From: CAVPDE01 sp964580575 | GTDB taxonomy: Bacteria > Desulfobacterota > DSM-4660 > Desulfatiglandales > HGW-15 | Length of the DNA stretch: 64,000 nt | Direction of reading: 5' to 3' | Assembly (NCBI GenBank): GCA_964580575.1 | Contig: CAZOLJ010000012.1 | Span: forward strand, 1 to 64,000 | Part shown: positions 17,231 to 26,204 of the stretch, in pieces | Position numbering within the stretch: the stretch's first letter is position 1 | Layout of the letters: the number at the start of each line of letters is the position of its first letter | The notes under the pieces: model-generated | Told to the model about the DNA's origin: nothing | The model's input: the letters and a program-made list of their open reading frames with translations, nothing else | Database searches by the model: none | Made by a program: the position numbers and the translations under genes

Positions 17231-18073
17231 TTAAAGGATCTGGACGGTTTCAAGCAGACGGGGCTTTGTTTCAAGAGGCTGGTTCTTTCTGAGGGCTTTT
17301 TCGTAAAGCTCTTTTCCGAGGAGAGCGGCGCCAAGAGCGCCGGTGATCAGGGGTTCCGGGGGCACGAGGATTTCACAATTGAGTTGTTCAGAAAGGGCCT
17401 TCACCAGGCCTTTGTTTTTTCCTCCACCGCCGGTGAGGATGACTTCTTTCTGGAGTTTGAGCCTTTTCACCATCCTGGCCACCCTGTCTGCCAGAGACCG
17501 GTGCACCCCGGCGATCAGATCGGGGATAGGAACGCCTTCGGCAAGCCGAGAGGCCACCTCCTGCTGAGCCCAGATGGTACAGATGTTGCTGATCTGAGCC
17601 GGATGGGTGCTCTGGAGCGACAGATCGCCCATTTGCTCCAACTTCAGGCCCACGGTATCGGCGATCACCTCAACAAAACGGCCGCTTCCTGCTGCGCACT
17701 TGTCGTTCATGATGAAATTGGTGACCCGGCCATGGGTGTCGATCGTAATGGCTTTGCTGTCCTGTCCGCCGATGTCTATGATGGTTCGAGCCTGCGGGAA
17801 GAGGCTGCTGACCCCTTTGGCATGGCAGCTGATCTCTGTGACCTGCTTGTCGGCAAAGGGGACATTGATGCGTCCATACCCGGTGGATACGATGTAAGTC
17901 ATGGCGTCAAAGGAGAGGCCTGCTTTGCAAAGGGCTTCCTCCATGACCTTGTTGGCGAGCCTTCTCTGCTCAGGACCGGTGGGGCCGATGACCGAGGCGA
18001 TCACCCCGTGTCCGAGGATGACCGCCTTGGTCATGGTGGAACCGATATCAATCCCTGCAGAGTACTGTGTCAT
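17231..18073 (-). CDS. ATPase/activator subunit of an ATP-dependent aryl-CoA reductase-like enzyme (BcrD/BzdQ-like)
   Basis: A 280-residue BcrAD/BadFG/HgdC-family ATPase. It hydrolyses ATP to push a low-potential electron into a partner. Motifs: phosphate-binding DIGSTMTKAV (about 9), DIGGQDSKAI (about 98), and two cluster cysteines in KCAAGSGRF (about 123) and NICTIWAQ (about 164) that would bind one 4Fe-4S between two ATPase subunits. It is the last gene of the minus-strand cluster, 201 bases after the B/O-like subunit. Because a second, different ATPase (22073-22849) is present, it is more likely half of a heterodimer (BcrA-BcrD type) than a homodimeric dehydratase activator. Confidence 0.82.
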   Translation of the reverse strand: MTQYSAGIDIGSTMTKAVILGHGVIASVIGPTGPEQRRLANKVMEEALCKAGLSFDAMTYIVSTGYGRINVPFADKQVTEISCHAKGVSSLFPQARTIIDIGGQDSKAITIDTHGRVTNFIMNDKCAAGSGRFVEVIADTVGLKLEQMGDLSLQSTHPAQISNICTIWAQQEVASRLAEGVPIPDLIAGVHRSLADRVARMVKRLKLQKEVILTGGGGKNKGLVKALSEQLNCEILVPPEPLITGALGAALLGKELYEKALRKNQPLETKPRLLETVQIL

Positions 18074-18140
18074 TTCTCGCTCAACTCAAGAACCATTTCC
18101 TCACGCCCACTCTCTCTTGCCTTGCTCGGGATCGTTCGAG

Positions 18141-18233
18141 GCACAGAGGTCACAGAGAAGAATTCAGCAGGGTTTCGGACTGCTCGCACGGAAGCTTCGG
18201 TGCGAGCAATTGCAGCCTCTGCGTTCTCTGTGG
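18141..18233. repeat. intergenic inverted repeat with inner hairpin
   Basis: Left words CACAGAGGTCACAGAG and right words CCTCTGCGTTCTCTGTGG are near reverse complements. They enclose a perfect hairpin GCTCGCAC (18182-18189) / GTGCGAGC (18200-18207). It separates two genes of the reductase cluster and could affect their expression ratio. Confidence 0.6.
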
Positions 18234-18274
18234 CTCTAGTGAGTCCGCTTGGGCGGACGAACGGGTGGTGAAAT

Positions 18275-19669
18275 CTAATCGGCTCGGTTCTGCCGGATCG
18301 ACTCCAGAGTCTCGATGAAGGCGTCGATCTTGTTTCTCGTATCCACCTCGGAATAGGACGTGATGTCGATGATGTCGCTCTCCAGGATCAGAGAGGGGAG
18401 TTCCCTGTACGTCTTCTCCTTTTTTCCGTTCGTGACCACGTAAACCGGAATGGGCTTGTAGATCTTTCCCAATTGATGAAGCTGCCAGATGAGGCCCACG
18501 TGCCAGGTCCTGCAAGAGAAAGCTTCGTGCATGACGACACCGTCAATCTTGTAATTCTCGATGAGGCTGATCAGACGTTCCACATCCGGTTCCGACCCCG
18601 GCCTTTTTCGGGCCTTGTCGTACCAGAAGGTCCAGTAGCCGAGCCATCTCCAGGCGAGATGTTCAATAGGATCTTTGGTTTCAGGAATGTCCATCTCGTA
18701 GAGAGGAGCGACCATGCGGTAAGTGGTTTCTGCAGGGAAGCAGGCTCCTTTGCTGTTGAAATAGTTGAAATCATTGAGAGCAAACCACGCAGGCAAACCG
18801 CCGCCCCAGAGAAGGCGGTACTTTTCGTTCTCTACCTCGCCCTCCTGTTTGGCGATCTTTTCCTTCAATTCCTTGTTCAAGTTCAGGAAAAAGCTGTAGG
18901 AATCCTGGGTGCCCATCATGAAGTTGATAGGAACCATGGTGTTCATGGCATCTCCGGTGCCCATGGGGCAGGGCACGGCTCTCCGCAACTCATACGTCTC
19001 ATGGATCATGTTCCATGTGCGATCGCTCAAATCCACCAGCTCTTTCAACCGATCATAATCCATCTTTTTGCCTGTCTGCTCTTCAACAAACTTGACCAGG
19101 CCGCGCAGTTCCTTGACGATGTATTTATGGTAGTATCCCCACACATCCCGGTGATCCTGATCCTTCTCGAACAGAGGATAGGGCAAATCCATGTTGTAGA
19201 TGGGCACATCCGGCATGTACTGCTGGGAAGCCTGAAACCACTTTGCCCTGGGGTCACAGAGGATCTGGCCTGTGGAGATCATGAAATCCGGTTTGGGCAT
19301 TCCTCCCCAGGGCGCATTGGGGGGCATCTGCCCCTGTTCTTCCCTCCACTGGTCAAAGCCGATCCCGCAGAGTGCATAGGTGCACAGGGAACGGGAGAGA
19401 CCGAGGGATTCCGCTCTCTGGAGAAATCTCTCCGAGTCCCGCTTGGCACCGCAGACACCGGCGAAGTTTTCCGTCCACACGGGCAGCACGTCCAAGGCCC
19501 GCAGGATCTCTTCGTGGTGGCAGACAATAAAGGTGTACGCCAGTTTTTGTTTTCCTTCCGCCTTGGCCCTCACAGCGCCGGCGATGAATTCCTTGACCAT
19601 GGGCCCGATGGAAGCGGCCGCCTGGGTTGCTGTCATTCTTTTTTTCGGTTTCTTTTGCTCTTCAGCCAT
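18275..19669 (-). CDS. 2-hydroxyacyl-CoA dehydratase/benzoyl-CoA reductase catalytic subunit (BcrB/BzdO-like)
   Basis: A 464-residue member of the HGD-D family, whose subunits hold 4Fe-4S clusters at the site where the CoA thioester is reduced or dehydrated. Conserved-type cysteines are seen in GVCGAKRDSERF (about 71), YALCGIGFDQW (about 98), TGQILCDPRAKWF (about 138) and HEAFSCRTWH (about 400). The length fits the larger catalytic subunit of class I benzoyl-CoA reductase (Bzd/Bcr). ATG 19669 follows GGAGG. It begins 21 bases after the C/N-like gene's stop and is co-transcribed with it. Dearomatisation is inferred from the four-subunit set; a dehydratase is the alternative. Confidence 0.8.
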   Translation of the reverse strand: MAEEQKKPKKRMTATQAAASIGPMVKEFIAGAVRAKAEGKQKLAYTFIVCHHEEILRALDVLPVWTENFAGVCGAKRDSERFLQRAESLGLSRSLCTYALCGIGFDQWREEQGQMPPNAPWGGMPKPDFMISTGQILCDPRAKWFQASQQYMPDVPIYNMDLPYPLFEKDQDHRDVWGYYHKYIVKELRGLVKFVEEQTGKKMDYDRLKELVDLSDRTWNMIHETYELRRAVPCPMGTGDAMNTMVPINFMMGTQDSYSFFLNLNKELKEKIAKQEGEVENEKYRLLWGGGLPAWFALNDFNYFNSKGACFPAETTYRMVAPLYEMDIPETKDPIEHLAWRWLGYWTFWYDKARKRPGSEPDVERLISLIENYKIDGVVMHEAFSCRTWHVGLIWQLHQLGKIYKPIPVYVVTNGKKEKTYRELPSLILESDIIDITSYSEVDTRNKIDAFIETLESIRQNRAD

Positions 19670-19690
19670 TGTTCGAACCTCCTTCCCTGG

Positions 19691-20842
19691 TTAACCGATC
19701 ATCTCGAGAAAAGCCTGGATTCTCGTTTTCAGTTGGCCGATCGTTCCCGCCGAATAAAGGTCCTCGATGTGAAGGAGCGGGACCTTGATCGACTCGTAAT
19801 AGGCCTTTCTTGCCGGGACTTCAAATCCGAAGGGATCGCAGAACTTGTAAACATAAAGAATTGCGCCGTCGACCTTGAAGGTTCTCGAAAAGTACCCAAT
19901 GTCGCCGAATCTCGCCTTCATGTCCCCTTCAAAGCTTCCGGCCTTGTTTTCGCGGTAGGTTTTCGGGCAATTGACGCCGGCCAGGTAACGACGAGCGAGG
20001 GCATCCACAGGATCGATCTTTTCGTTCGCCCTGGGCCAGTTGTCCCTGGTTCCATTGCACGTCGTGTCCGCGACAACACTCGCCCCGCTGTCTTCGACGA
20101 TTTTGATGAGCTCGATATTGTCCACGCAAGGTCCGTCCAGGAGAATGCGCGGTCCCTTCTTGAGAGGGGGCTCCTTTCTCCGGGAAAGGGCTGCGAGCAC
20201 CTCGTCGAAAAGGTCATTGGACTCGGTTATTGGCAAGCTCGAACCCACCGTGAGAACCTTGGTGAGCTCCACCCCAGAAATCATGGGGGGATTGGATTTT
20301 TTGAAGTCATAAAGCGCTCTCGCCTTGTTGCGGTTTTCGTTGTGCAACCGGATGGCCTTGGCCAGGTCGGCATCCGTAATGGCCTTTCCCGTGAACTTCT
20401 CAAGGCTCTTTTTGTAGGCTTTCAGCTCATCCTCAAAAAACTCGAATGAGGATTCCTTGACGACCGAGGGCGTGTTCACGAAATGGAAGTAGGGGAGATT
20501 CAGGGAATAGTTCCAGGTGCTGTAGCTCCGCACCATGCTGTCACAGCCGTGAGGAATGACCATCCCAGAAAGGAAATCGTACTTGCCCTTCACGGCAAGG
20601 TCGAAACAGCTTCGGATAAAAGGGCACACGATGGTTTCCATCAAGGTGTCGCCCTTGGTGATGGGCTCGCGGATGTCTCCTCTCACGCGAAAAGGAACAC
20701 ACCCTGCCGCGGTGATGATCTCTAAGGGAACAAAGGAGCAGATGTAACCGATCACCCTCTGCCCCTGATTCTTGAGCTCCCTTGCCCTTGTGCCATAGTT
20801 CACGTACTGGTCTTCAACCTTTGCAAAAACATCATCCTTCAT
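19691..20842 (-). CDS. 2-hydroxyacyl-CoA dehydratase/benzoyl-CoA reductase catalytic subunit (BcrC/BzdN-like)
   Basis: A 383-residue HGD-D-family subunit, close to the size of BcrC/BzdN. Candidate cluster and active-site cysteines appear in AAGCVPFRV (about 48), VCPFIRSCFD (about 73), IPHGCDSMVRS (about 97), DGPCVDN (about 243), TTCNGTRDNWP (about 265) and KFCDPFGFE (about 340). AAAGGAG lies shortly before ATG 20842. It heads the three-gene run C/N-B/O-D/Q. With its partner it would form the CoA-ester binding module receiving electrons from the ATPase module. Distinction from 2-hydroxyacyl-CoA dehydratases needs phylogeny. Confidence 0.82.
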   Translation of the reverse strand: MKDDVFAKVEDQYVNYGTRARELKNQGQRVIGYICSFVPLEIITAAGCVPFRVRGDIREPITKGDTLMETIVCPFIRSCFDLAVKGKYDFLSGMVIPHGCDSMVRSYSTWNYSLNLPYFHFVNTPSVVKESSFEFFEDELKAYKKSLEKFTGKAITDADLAKAIRLHNENRNKARALYDFKKSNPPMISGVELTKVLTVGSSLPITESNDLFDEVLAALSRRKEPPLKKGPRILLDGPCVDNIELIKIVEDSGASVVADTTCNGTRDNWPRANEKIDPVDALARRYLAGVNCPKTYRENKAGSFEGDMKARFGDIGYFSRTFKVDGAILYVYKFCDPFGFEVPARKAYYESIKVPLLHIEDLYSAGTIGQLKTRIQAFLEMIG

Positions 20843-21107
20843 CTGCTTCTTCTCCTTTTCAAAGTCTGATGGTCATGCACGCTTCACCCGCCTCCGCAGG
20901 AAACCACGGGCTCCTGACCTTGGAGGAATGCGGGTGTCCTCCGAAGCCTTGGCGAAGGAGGACTGGAGCTTCGGCGGGTTACGCCGCACCAGAGGTGCCA
21001 CGGGCTCCTCGCCCGTGGGGCTCCACTTGGATTGCCTCTCCAACGGTCTCGTAATGAGTGCACCTCCTTTTACAATCGTTCATCGCGCCTTCGTCGTTCC
21101 TCAAGAT
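20843..21107 (-). other. intergenic region with hairpin and an orphan ribosome binding site
   Basis: Separates the TetR gene from the catalytic subunits. It holds a perfect hairpin CCACGGGC-TCCTC-GCCCGTGG (20998-21018) and CTCCGAAGC/GCTTCGG words. On the minus strand near 21070-21050, AAAGGAGGTG is followed not by ATG but by ATT-ACG, with an open frame behind it; this may be the remains of a lost gene start. No gene is called. Confidence 0.4.
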
Positions 21108-21755
21108 CTACCGGAGACCCAGTCCGCTGAGGATGAAGGCGGTCATTGCGTTCAGCTGAGGGTCCCCCACCTTTTGTTTGAGGTTCCATCCTCTCAATGG
21201 GAGAAAGAGCATCAGGTAAGAGAGAAGATTGGCCAGAAAATCGACATCTCTCTTGATTCGCTTGGATGCGGTGACGTCTTTCAGAAGACGGCGCCAGAAA
21301 CCGACGACATTTTTGTCGTCCATCTCCAAAACCACCTGAAGATGGAGCTTGCCCAGGTACTTCGTCTCCGTGTAGAGAAAAAGGAAAAGGTCCTTGTTCT
21401 TGAGGGCAAACCCTAGAGTGAGCCGCACCGCCCTGGTCAATCTCTCCATGGGGTCTTTGATCTCTTCGACGCCCGACTTAACCAGGTGCTCATACCACAG
21501 CATCTGCATCTGCTTGTAGGTCAGAAAGAGCACATCGTCCTTGGAAGAGATGTAGTGATAGAGCTGTCCCATGGACATCCCGGAGGCCAACGCTATCTCC
21601 CGAATGGTCGTACGATGGTATCCCTTTTTGAAGAAGAGGCCGCAGGCGGCGTTGACGATCTGCTGGTGCTTGGAATCGATGAGATCGACGTCCTTCGCCG
21701 AGGACGGAACCAGGTCGTCTCTCATGGTCTGATGGATGGGTTTCCTCATCGGCAT
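21108..21755 (-). CDS. TetR-family transcription regulator
   Basis: About 215 residues. The N-terminal helix-turn-helix is clear (IVNAACGLFFKKGYHRTTIREIALASGMSMGQLYHYISSKDDVLF); the rest is the all-helical ligand-binding and dimer domain. The frame is open to 21854, but residues before 21755 do not look like TetR; ATG 21755 with GGGAAAG upstream is preferred. It lies between the P-like ATPase and the catalytic subunits on the same strand, so it likely controls this cluster in response to an acyl- or aryl-CoA, as many TetR proteins of CoA-ester catabolism do. Confidence 0.8.
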   Translation of the reverse strand: MPMRKPIHQTMRDDLVPSSAKDVDLIDSKHQQIVNAACGLFFKKGYHRTTIREIALASGMSMGQLYHYISSKDDVLFLTYKQMQMLWYEHLVKSGVEEIKDPMERLTRAVRLTLGFALKNKDLFLFLYTETKYLGKLHLQVVLEMDDKNVVGFWRRLLKDVTASKRIKRDVDFLANLLSYLMLFLPLRGWNLKQKVGDPQLNAMTAFILSGLGLR

Positions 21756-21884
21756 AGGCTTTCCCAGTCTTTCAAAGAAAAGGGCTTCCATAGAGCAAGC
21801 GCTCGATTCATATAAGCAGGTTTGGTGCTGTCTGTCAAGGAAATTGCGCTCCAAATCCCCCCTTTGAGGCTGTCCGACAACCCT

Positions 21885-22020
21885 AAAATTCCCTCCCCCT
21901 TGACCTGGGGAGGGTCAGGGTGGGGGTGGATAAGATGCCTTGTATTCTTAGACCTTTCTAATTTCCCCTCCCCTTTATCCCCCCACCAAGGGAGGGGAGA
22001 GTGGATATTGGAAAGGCTTG
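21885..22020. repeat. C/G-rich repeat family, paired copies
   Basis: CCTCCCCTTGACCTGGGGAGG near 21891-21912 and CCCCTCCC ... GGGAGGGGA near 21966-21998, separated by AT-richer sequence. Same family as 3007-3033, 30897-31000 and 63572-63664. Lies between the ATPase gene and tetR. Confidence 0.6.
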
Positions 22021-22072
22021 ATGGGGGGATTCGGACAGGAGCTTGCGACACCTTCTGAGTGGGCGTGGTGGT

Positions 22073-22849
22073 CTAAGAACGGACACTTTCCGATGCGATG
22101 AGAGCTGCTCCTAGGGCAGCGGTCATGTGGGGGTCAGGGGGGACGAGGATGGGGAAACCGTTTATGGCTTCGAGGGCTTTCACAAGCCCCTCATTCCTGG
22201 CTCCGCCTCCCACGAGGGCATAGTCTTTCTCGATTCCGAGGCGCACAGCCAGGGCGTTGAATTGCGCTGCAAGCGCCCTGTGAATGCCTGCCAGGAGATC
22301 TTCTTTGGTCACACCTTCCGCAATTCTTGAAACCGCTTCGGATTCGGCAAACACCGCGCACCCCGTGTTGAATTCCACCCGCTTCCTTGATTTCAGGGAG
22401 AGGTCCCCCAGGTCTTCGACCTTCAGCTGGAGGACTTTAGCAGCGACCTTGAGGATCCTGGCGCTTCCGCCCGCGCACTTGCCGCTGAGCAGGAAATTCT
22501 GAAGGTTTCCCTTCTCATCCACCCTGAAAGCCTTACTGTAGAGATCACCGGCATCGACGGCGGTCCTGACGGTAGGGCAGAGGTGAATGACGCCTTTGGC
22601 ATGACAGGAGATATCCGTGAGGATGGAATCCGAGTAGCTTACCGACTTCGAGCCAAACCCTGTGGCCACCGTGTAGGAAATACTCTTTGCCGGGACACGG
22701 GCTCTGGAGAGAAGGTCCTCCCGGATCCGGTCGGCGGTGAGTTTGAAGTCTCCCCCTGAGGGAAACTCAACGTGAGCAAGTATTTTTTTACCCGCCAGCA
22801 GCACACCCTTTGCAGAAGCAGAGCCCATATCAATGCCAAGAAAAAACAT
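22073..22849 (-). CDS. ATPase/activator subunit (BcrA/BzdP-like)
   Basis: A 258-residue BcrAD/BadFG-family ATPase, clearly different from the one at 17231-18073. Motifs: GIDMGSASAKGV (about 5), a DAGDLYSKAF version of the second phosphate loop, cluster cysteines in KCAGGSARIL and TGCAVFAESE, and VGGGARNEGLVKAL. ATG 22849 is chosen because AGGAGG lies upstream; the frame is open to a TTG at 22873. Substitutions in CAGGSAR (usually CAAGxGR) and DAGDLYS (usually DIGGQDS) suggest a specialised subunit of a heterodimer. It is the first gene of the minus-strand cluster, followed by tetR. Confidence 0.8.
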   Translation of the reverse strand: MFFLGIDMGSASAKGVLLAGKKILAHVEFPSGGDFKLTADRIREDLLSRARVPAKSISYTVATGFGSKSVSYSDSILTDISCHAKGVIHLCPTVRTAVDAGDLYSKAFRVDEKGNLQNFLLSGKCAGGSARILKVAAKVLQLKVEDLGDLSLKSRKRVEFNTGCAVFAESEAVSRIAEGVTKEDLLAGIHRALAAQFNALAVRLGIEKDYALVGGGARNEGLVKALEAINGFPILVPPDPHMTAALGAALIASESVRS

Positions 22850-23276
22850 GCGTGCCTGGAGACCTCCTGTCAACGTGATCTGCGTTTTTACTCAGTATCT
22901 GTGCAAGAGCCGAGATTCCTGGAGTATTGGAGCGGCGAACATGGTCATAGATGGCGGTATAATTCAATACTGTTCATTTAATGATACGAGGAGTGCAAGT
23001 ACAAGGCTAGCGCGATCACGTAGTAAACCACCCCATGGGCTGGAAGGTCCCTTTGTCGAATGCTCTCCTTGCCTGTACTGGCCAAAACCGATTTCACTTT
23101 ACATGAATTTCTTTCAAGTGATCCGTATTGAGGTTAGTGGAGGATCATCATGCAAAAAGCGTATCTCAAGTGGGGGACAAAGTCCATTGATTAATAGGCC
23201 TGGACCTCGGTGTCTGCCTCCTTGTGCTCAATAACGGGGACACATACCAAGAGCAGTGGATAACCAAAACAAAAAA
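22850..23276. other. gene-free divergent region with a 14-codon reading frame
   Basis: Separates the reductase cluster from the TPR gene. No real gene is seen. A strong ribosome binding site (TGGAGG) precedes ATG 23150, which opens a frame of only 14 codons (MQKAYLKWGTKSID, stop at 23192-23194). It could be the stub of a lost gene or a short peptide. TATAAT occurs near 22961-22966 without a matching -35. Confidence 0.35.
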
Positions 23277-23305
23277 TTGACTTCAATTCGCTTAGCCAGT
23301 ATAAT
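23277..23305 (+). promoter_or_regulatory. promoter of the TPR lipoprotein gene
   Basis: TTGACT (23277-23282), a 17-base spacer and TATAAT (23300-23305). The start point would be about 225 bases before the gene at 23539, so the mRNA has a long leader that contains a GC-rich hairpin (GGCGGCCgagtGGCCCGG region near 23420-23436). Confidence 0.8.
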
Positions 23306-23538
23306 AATAGGTTAAATATTTGTGCACTAACCTTGGTGCAGCTTTTCGGATTTCGCTTTTCCTGACTGAAGCGGCTACGCGAATGCAGGGGATTGGAATT
23401 CGGGCCTGGTATGCTGTGAGGCGGCCGAGTGGCCCGGAGTTTGCTGGTGCCTTTGGTTTATCACGTAGGCCGGTGTCCGTCGGGGGAAGACCAGACTCCG
23501 TCAAGATCAGCAATCGCACACAGAGGAGAGGGGGATCA

Positions 23539-25854
23539 ATGAGGCAGGACAATAAACACAAACGGTTCTTTGTTTGCTTTGTCGGGGTCATGCTGGTTTC
23601 TTTCGCTCTGCTTTTTGCGAACGGGTGCGCCAGCAAAGAGGAAAAAAAAGCGAACCATTTCAAAAAGGCGAAGGAATACATCGCGAAGAATGAGCTCAAG
23701 AAGGCGGTCATCGAGCTCAAGAACGTGGTTCAGCTCGATCCCAAAGATGACGCCGCCTATCTGGAGTTGGGGGAAGCGTATCTGAAGCTGAAAGAGGCGA
23801 GGGAAGCTTTTCAAGCATACACCCAGGCGGTTTCGGCCAACCCTGACAATCTCAAGGCTCAGCTCAAATTGGGTCAGATGCTCCTGCTGGGGAGACAGAC
23901 GGATGAAGCGAAAAAGAAGGCCGAGCTGATTCTCGCCAAGACCCCCGACGATGTGGAGGCGCTGAGCCTCCTATCCGGCGTCCAGGTTCAGGAAAGAGAC
24001 GTGGACGGCGCGATCAAGACGCTCGAAAAGGCGGCTTCCTTGAATCCAAACCATTTCAACACCCAGTTCGCCCTTGGCCGACTGCTGCTCCTGAAAGGAG
24101 AACAGGCCAAAGCAGAAGAAGCTTATCTCAAGGCCATCGCACTGGATCCTGCCTCGGGTGTTCCTTACATCGAGCTGTCGCGCATCTATGCCGGCAAAGG
24201 GGAGTGGGACAAAGCCGAAGCGGAGCTCAAGAGGATGATCCAGGCATCAGGGTCAACCTATGAGACCCTTCACGTGCTGGCCCTTTTTTATGAGAGCACG
24301 AAGAAGATCGAGGAGGCGGAGAAAACCTATCTCAAGGCCGTGGAGGCTGCACCTCAAGGGGACGTGACACCCCTGATGAACCTCGCGGCTTACTATGCTC
24401 GGATGAAATCCTATGACCGTGCGCTGGAAGCCATGCACAAGGCGGCGGATATCAAGAAGGATGATCCGAACGTGCTGGTCAACATGGCCGAACTCCAGTT
24501 TGACTTCAACAAGGTCAAAGAAGCGGAAGCCACGGTGGACAAGGTGCTCGAAAGAGAAAAGGGCCACGTGGAAGCCAACCTTCTCAAGGGCAGGATCTTT
24601 CTGACGAGAAGGGATTTCGGGAGCGCCCTTGAAAGGTTTGACGTGGTGGTGAGAGAGAGTCCGCGAAATTCCATGACCTACTACTTCAGGGGGTTGTCTT
24701 ACATTGGAAAAGGCGATCCCAAAATGGGCCGGCAGGATCTTTTGAAAGCGGTGGAATTCAATCCCGGACTTCTGGATGCGAGGCTCATTCTTGCGGAGTT
24801 CTACCTCAGTGAGCGGAATGCCGATCTTGCCCGGCAGCAGATCGATGCTTCGGTGAAAATCGCCCCCCGAAACACCCGTGTTCTGATGCACCAGGCGAGC
24901 CTGAAAGTTCTTGAAAGGGATATGAAAGGGGCCGAGGAGATTTACGGCAGGATCATACAGGCGGATGCCGATTATGCGCCTGCCTACATTCAGCTGGGGC
25001 TCATTTACAACCTGACGAACCGTCAGCCTGAGGCTCTCAAGTCTTTCAACAAGGCCCTTGCTCTCAATCCCCAGCAGACCGACGCCCTGGCTCTGATCGT
25101 GGGGCTCAGTGTGCGCGACAAGAAATACGACGAGGCCCTGAAAGCCTGTGAGGACCACAAGAAGAAGGTCGCCGATTCGCCGGCAAGCCTTTCACTCATT
25201 GAGTACCTGGAGGGGAACATCTTCCTGGCGAAGAAGGATTCGAAAGCTGCGCAGGAGCATTTCAAGAAAGCGATCGACACGGAACCCAACAATCCTGCCG
25301 CCTACGTGGCTTTGGCCGAGATTTATGCCAGGGAAAAGCGGTTCGACGAGGCGATCAAGGAGTATGAGAGTGTGATTGCCAAGAACCCTAGGTATCTCGC
25401 AGGGTACATGGCCATGGGAACGATTTACGACCAGAAGGGGGAGGGCCAGAAGGCGGAAACCTACTACCGAAAAGCCCTGGACATCAAAAAGGACTTTGGT
25501 CCGGCCGCGAACAACCTCGCATGGAACCTTGCAGAGAGGGGCGGGAACATCGACGAGGCCCTGACCTTCGCGCAAATTGCTAAAGAACAACTGCCCACCA
25601 GTGCGGCGGTCATGGACACCTTGGGATACATCTACTATCTGAAGGGCAGCTACCTGAACGCGATTGCGGAGTTCCATGACAGCCTTGCCAGGGATCCGGG
25701 GAACCCAGTGATCAACCATCACATGGGGCTCGCCCAGTACAAGAACAATGACAAAGGAAAGGCCAAGGACTATTTTGAAAAGGCCCTGCAGCTGGACCCC
25801 AACTACAAAGGAGCCGACGACGCCCGAAGGCTTTTGAAAGAAATCAGTGGCTGA
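23539..25854 (+). CDS. TPR-repeat lipoprotein (PrsT-like)
   Basis: A 771-residue lipoprotein. The signal peptide ends in a lipobox (FANGC, Cys about 29), and nearly all the rest is tetratricopeptide repeats, about 20 units, several with the consensus A-LDP spacing. ATG 23539 is preferred (GAGGAGAGGGG upstream and an immediate signal peptide); the frame is open to 23320 but that part is leader. It resembles the PrsT TPR lipoproteins of PEP-CTERM/exopolysaccharide systems. No exosortase or PEP-CTERM protein is in the window, so that link is only by similarity. It likely scaffolds an envelope complex. Confidence 0.78.
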   Translation: MRQDNKHKRFFVCFVGVMLVSFALLFANGCASKEEKKANHFKKAKEYIAKNELKKAVIELKNVVQLDPKDDAAYLELGEAYLKLKEAREAFQAYTQAVSANPDNLKAQLKLGQMLLLGRQTDEAKKKAELILAKTPDDVEALSLLSGVQVQERDVDGAIKTLEKAASLNPNHFNTQFALGRLLLLKGEQAKAEEAYLKAIALDPASGVPYIELSRIYAGKGEWDKAEAELKRMIQASGSTYETLHVLALFYESTKKIEEAEKTYLKAVEAAPQGDVTPLMNLAAYYARMKSYDRALEAMHKAADIKKDDPNVLVNMAELQFDFNKVKEAEATVDKVLEREKGHVEANLLKGRIFLTRRDFGSALERFDVVVRESPRNSMTYYFRGLSYIGKGDPKMGRQDLLKAVEFNPGLLDARLILAEFYLSERNADLARQQIDASVKIAPRNTRVLMHQASLKVLERDMKGAEEIYGRIIQADADYAPAYIQLGLIYNLTNRQPEALKSFNKALALNPQQTDALALIVGLSVRDKKYDEALKACEDHKKKVADSPASLSLIEYLEGNIFLAKKDSKAAQEHFKKAIDTEPNNPAAYVALAEIYAREKRFDEAIKEYESVIAKNPRYLAGYMAMGTIYDQKGEGQKAETYYRKALDIKKDFGPAANNLAWNLAERGGNIDEALTFAQIAKEQLPTSAAVMDTLGYIYYLKGSYLNAIAEFHDSLARDPGNPVINHHMGLAQYKNNDKGKAKDYFEKALQLDPNYKGADDARRLLKEISG

Positions 25855-26204
25855 CCGCCGAGGGAGGATCGCTCCGCTTGAGGGAACAACCAAAGAAAGG
25901 ATCTATCACGAAAACACGAAAGGGGAGGGGGTTATATAGAAGAGTAAGAAGTTAATAAGTTCTTGAGTTCATAAGCAAGAAGAAGAGAGGAGAAAAGCAG
26001 GAAAAGAAGGAGTTGGACAGGATCAATAGGTTTATCAGGATTTTTGTATTTCAAAGCCAAAGATTAAACATCGTGTCGATCCTGTAAATCCTGTCGGATA
26101 TGCCTTTTTTCGTGTTTTCGTGATTGCTTCTTGTTTTTGATTTTCCTGTTTCTCCTCAACTGACAATGGACCAGGGACAACTTTTGACGACTGACGGGGA
26201 AACC
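25855..26204. repeat. gene-free region with long-range inverted repeat and octad words
   Basis: ATCACGAAAACACGAAA (about 25906-25922) is answered by its reverse complement TTTCGTGTTTTCGTGAT near 26108-26124. Between them are AAGTTAAT, AAGTTCTT, GAGTTCAT, AAGCAAGA words (period 8). A related 'acgaaagacacgaaag' pair occurs at 29080-29185. No gene. Confidence 0.55.

Noticed and set aside
18473..20449. 658-residue plus-strand frame across the reductase subunits
   Set aside because: Long only because of high GC; the minus strand carries the clear family motifs and ribosome binding sites.
23306..23538. Cyclic-di-GMP (GEMM) riboswitch in the long TPR-gene leader
   Set aside because: The leader has GC-rich hairpins but not the conserved GEMM segments.
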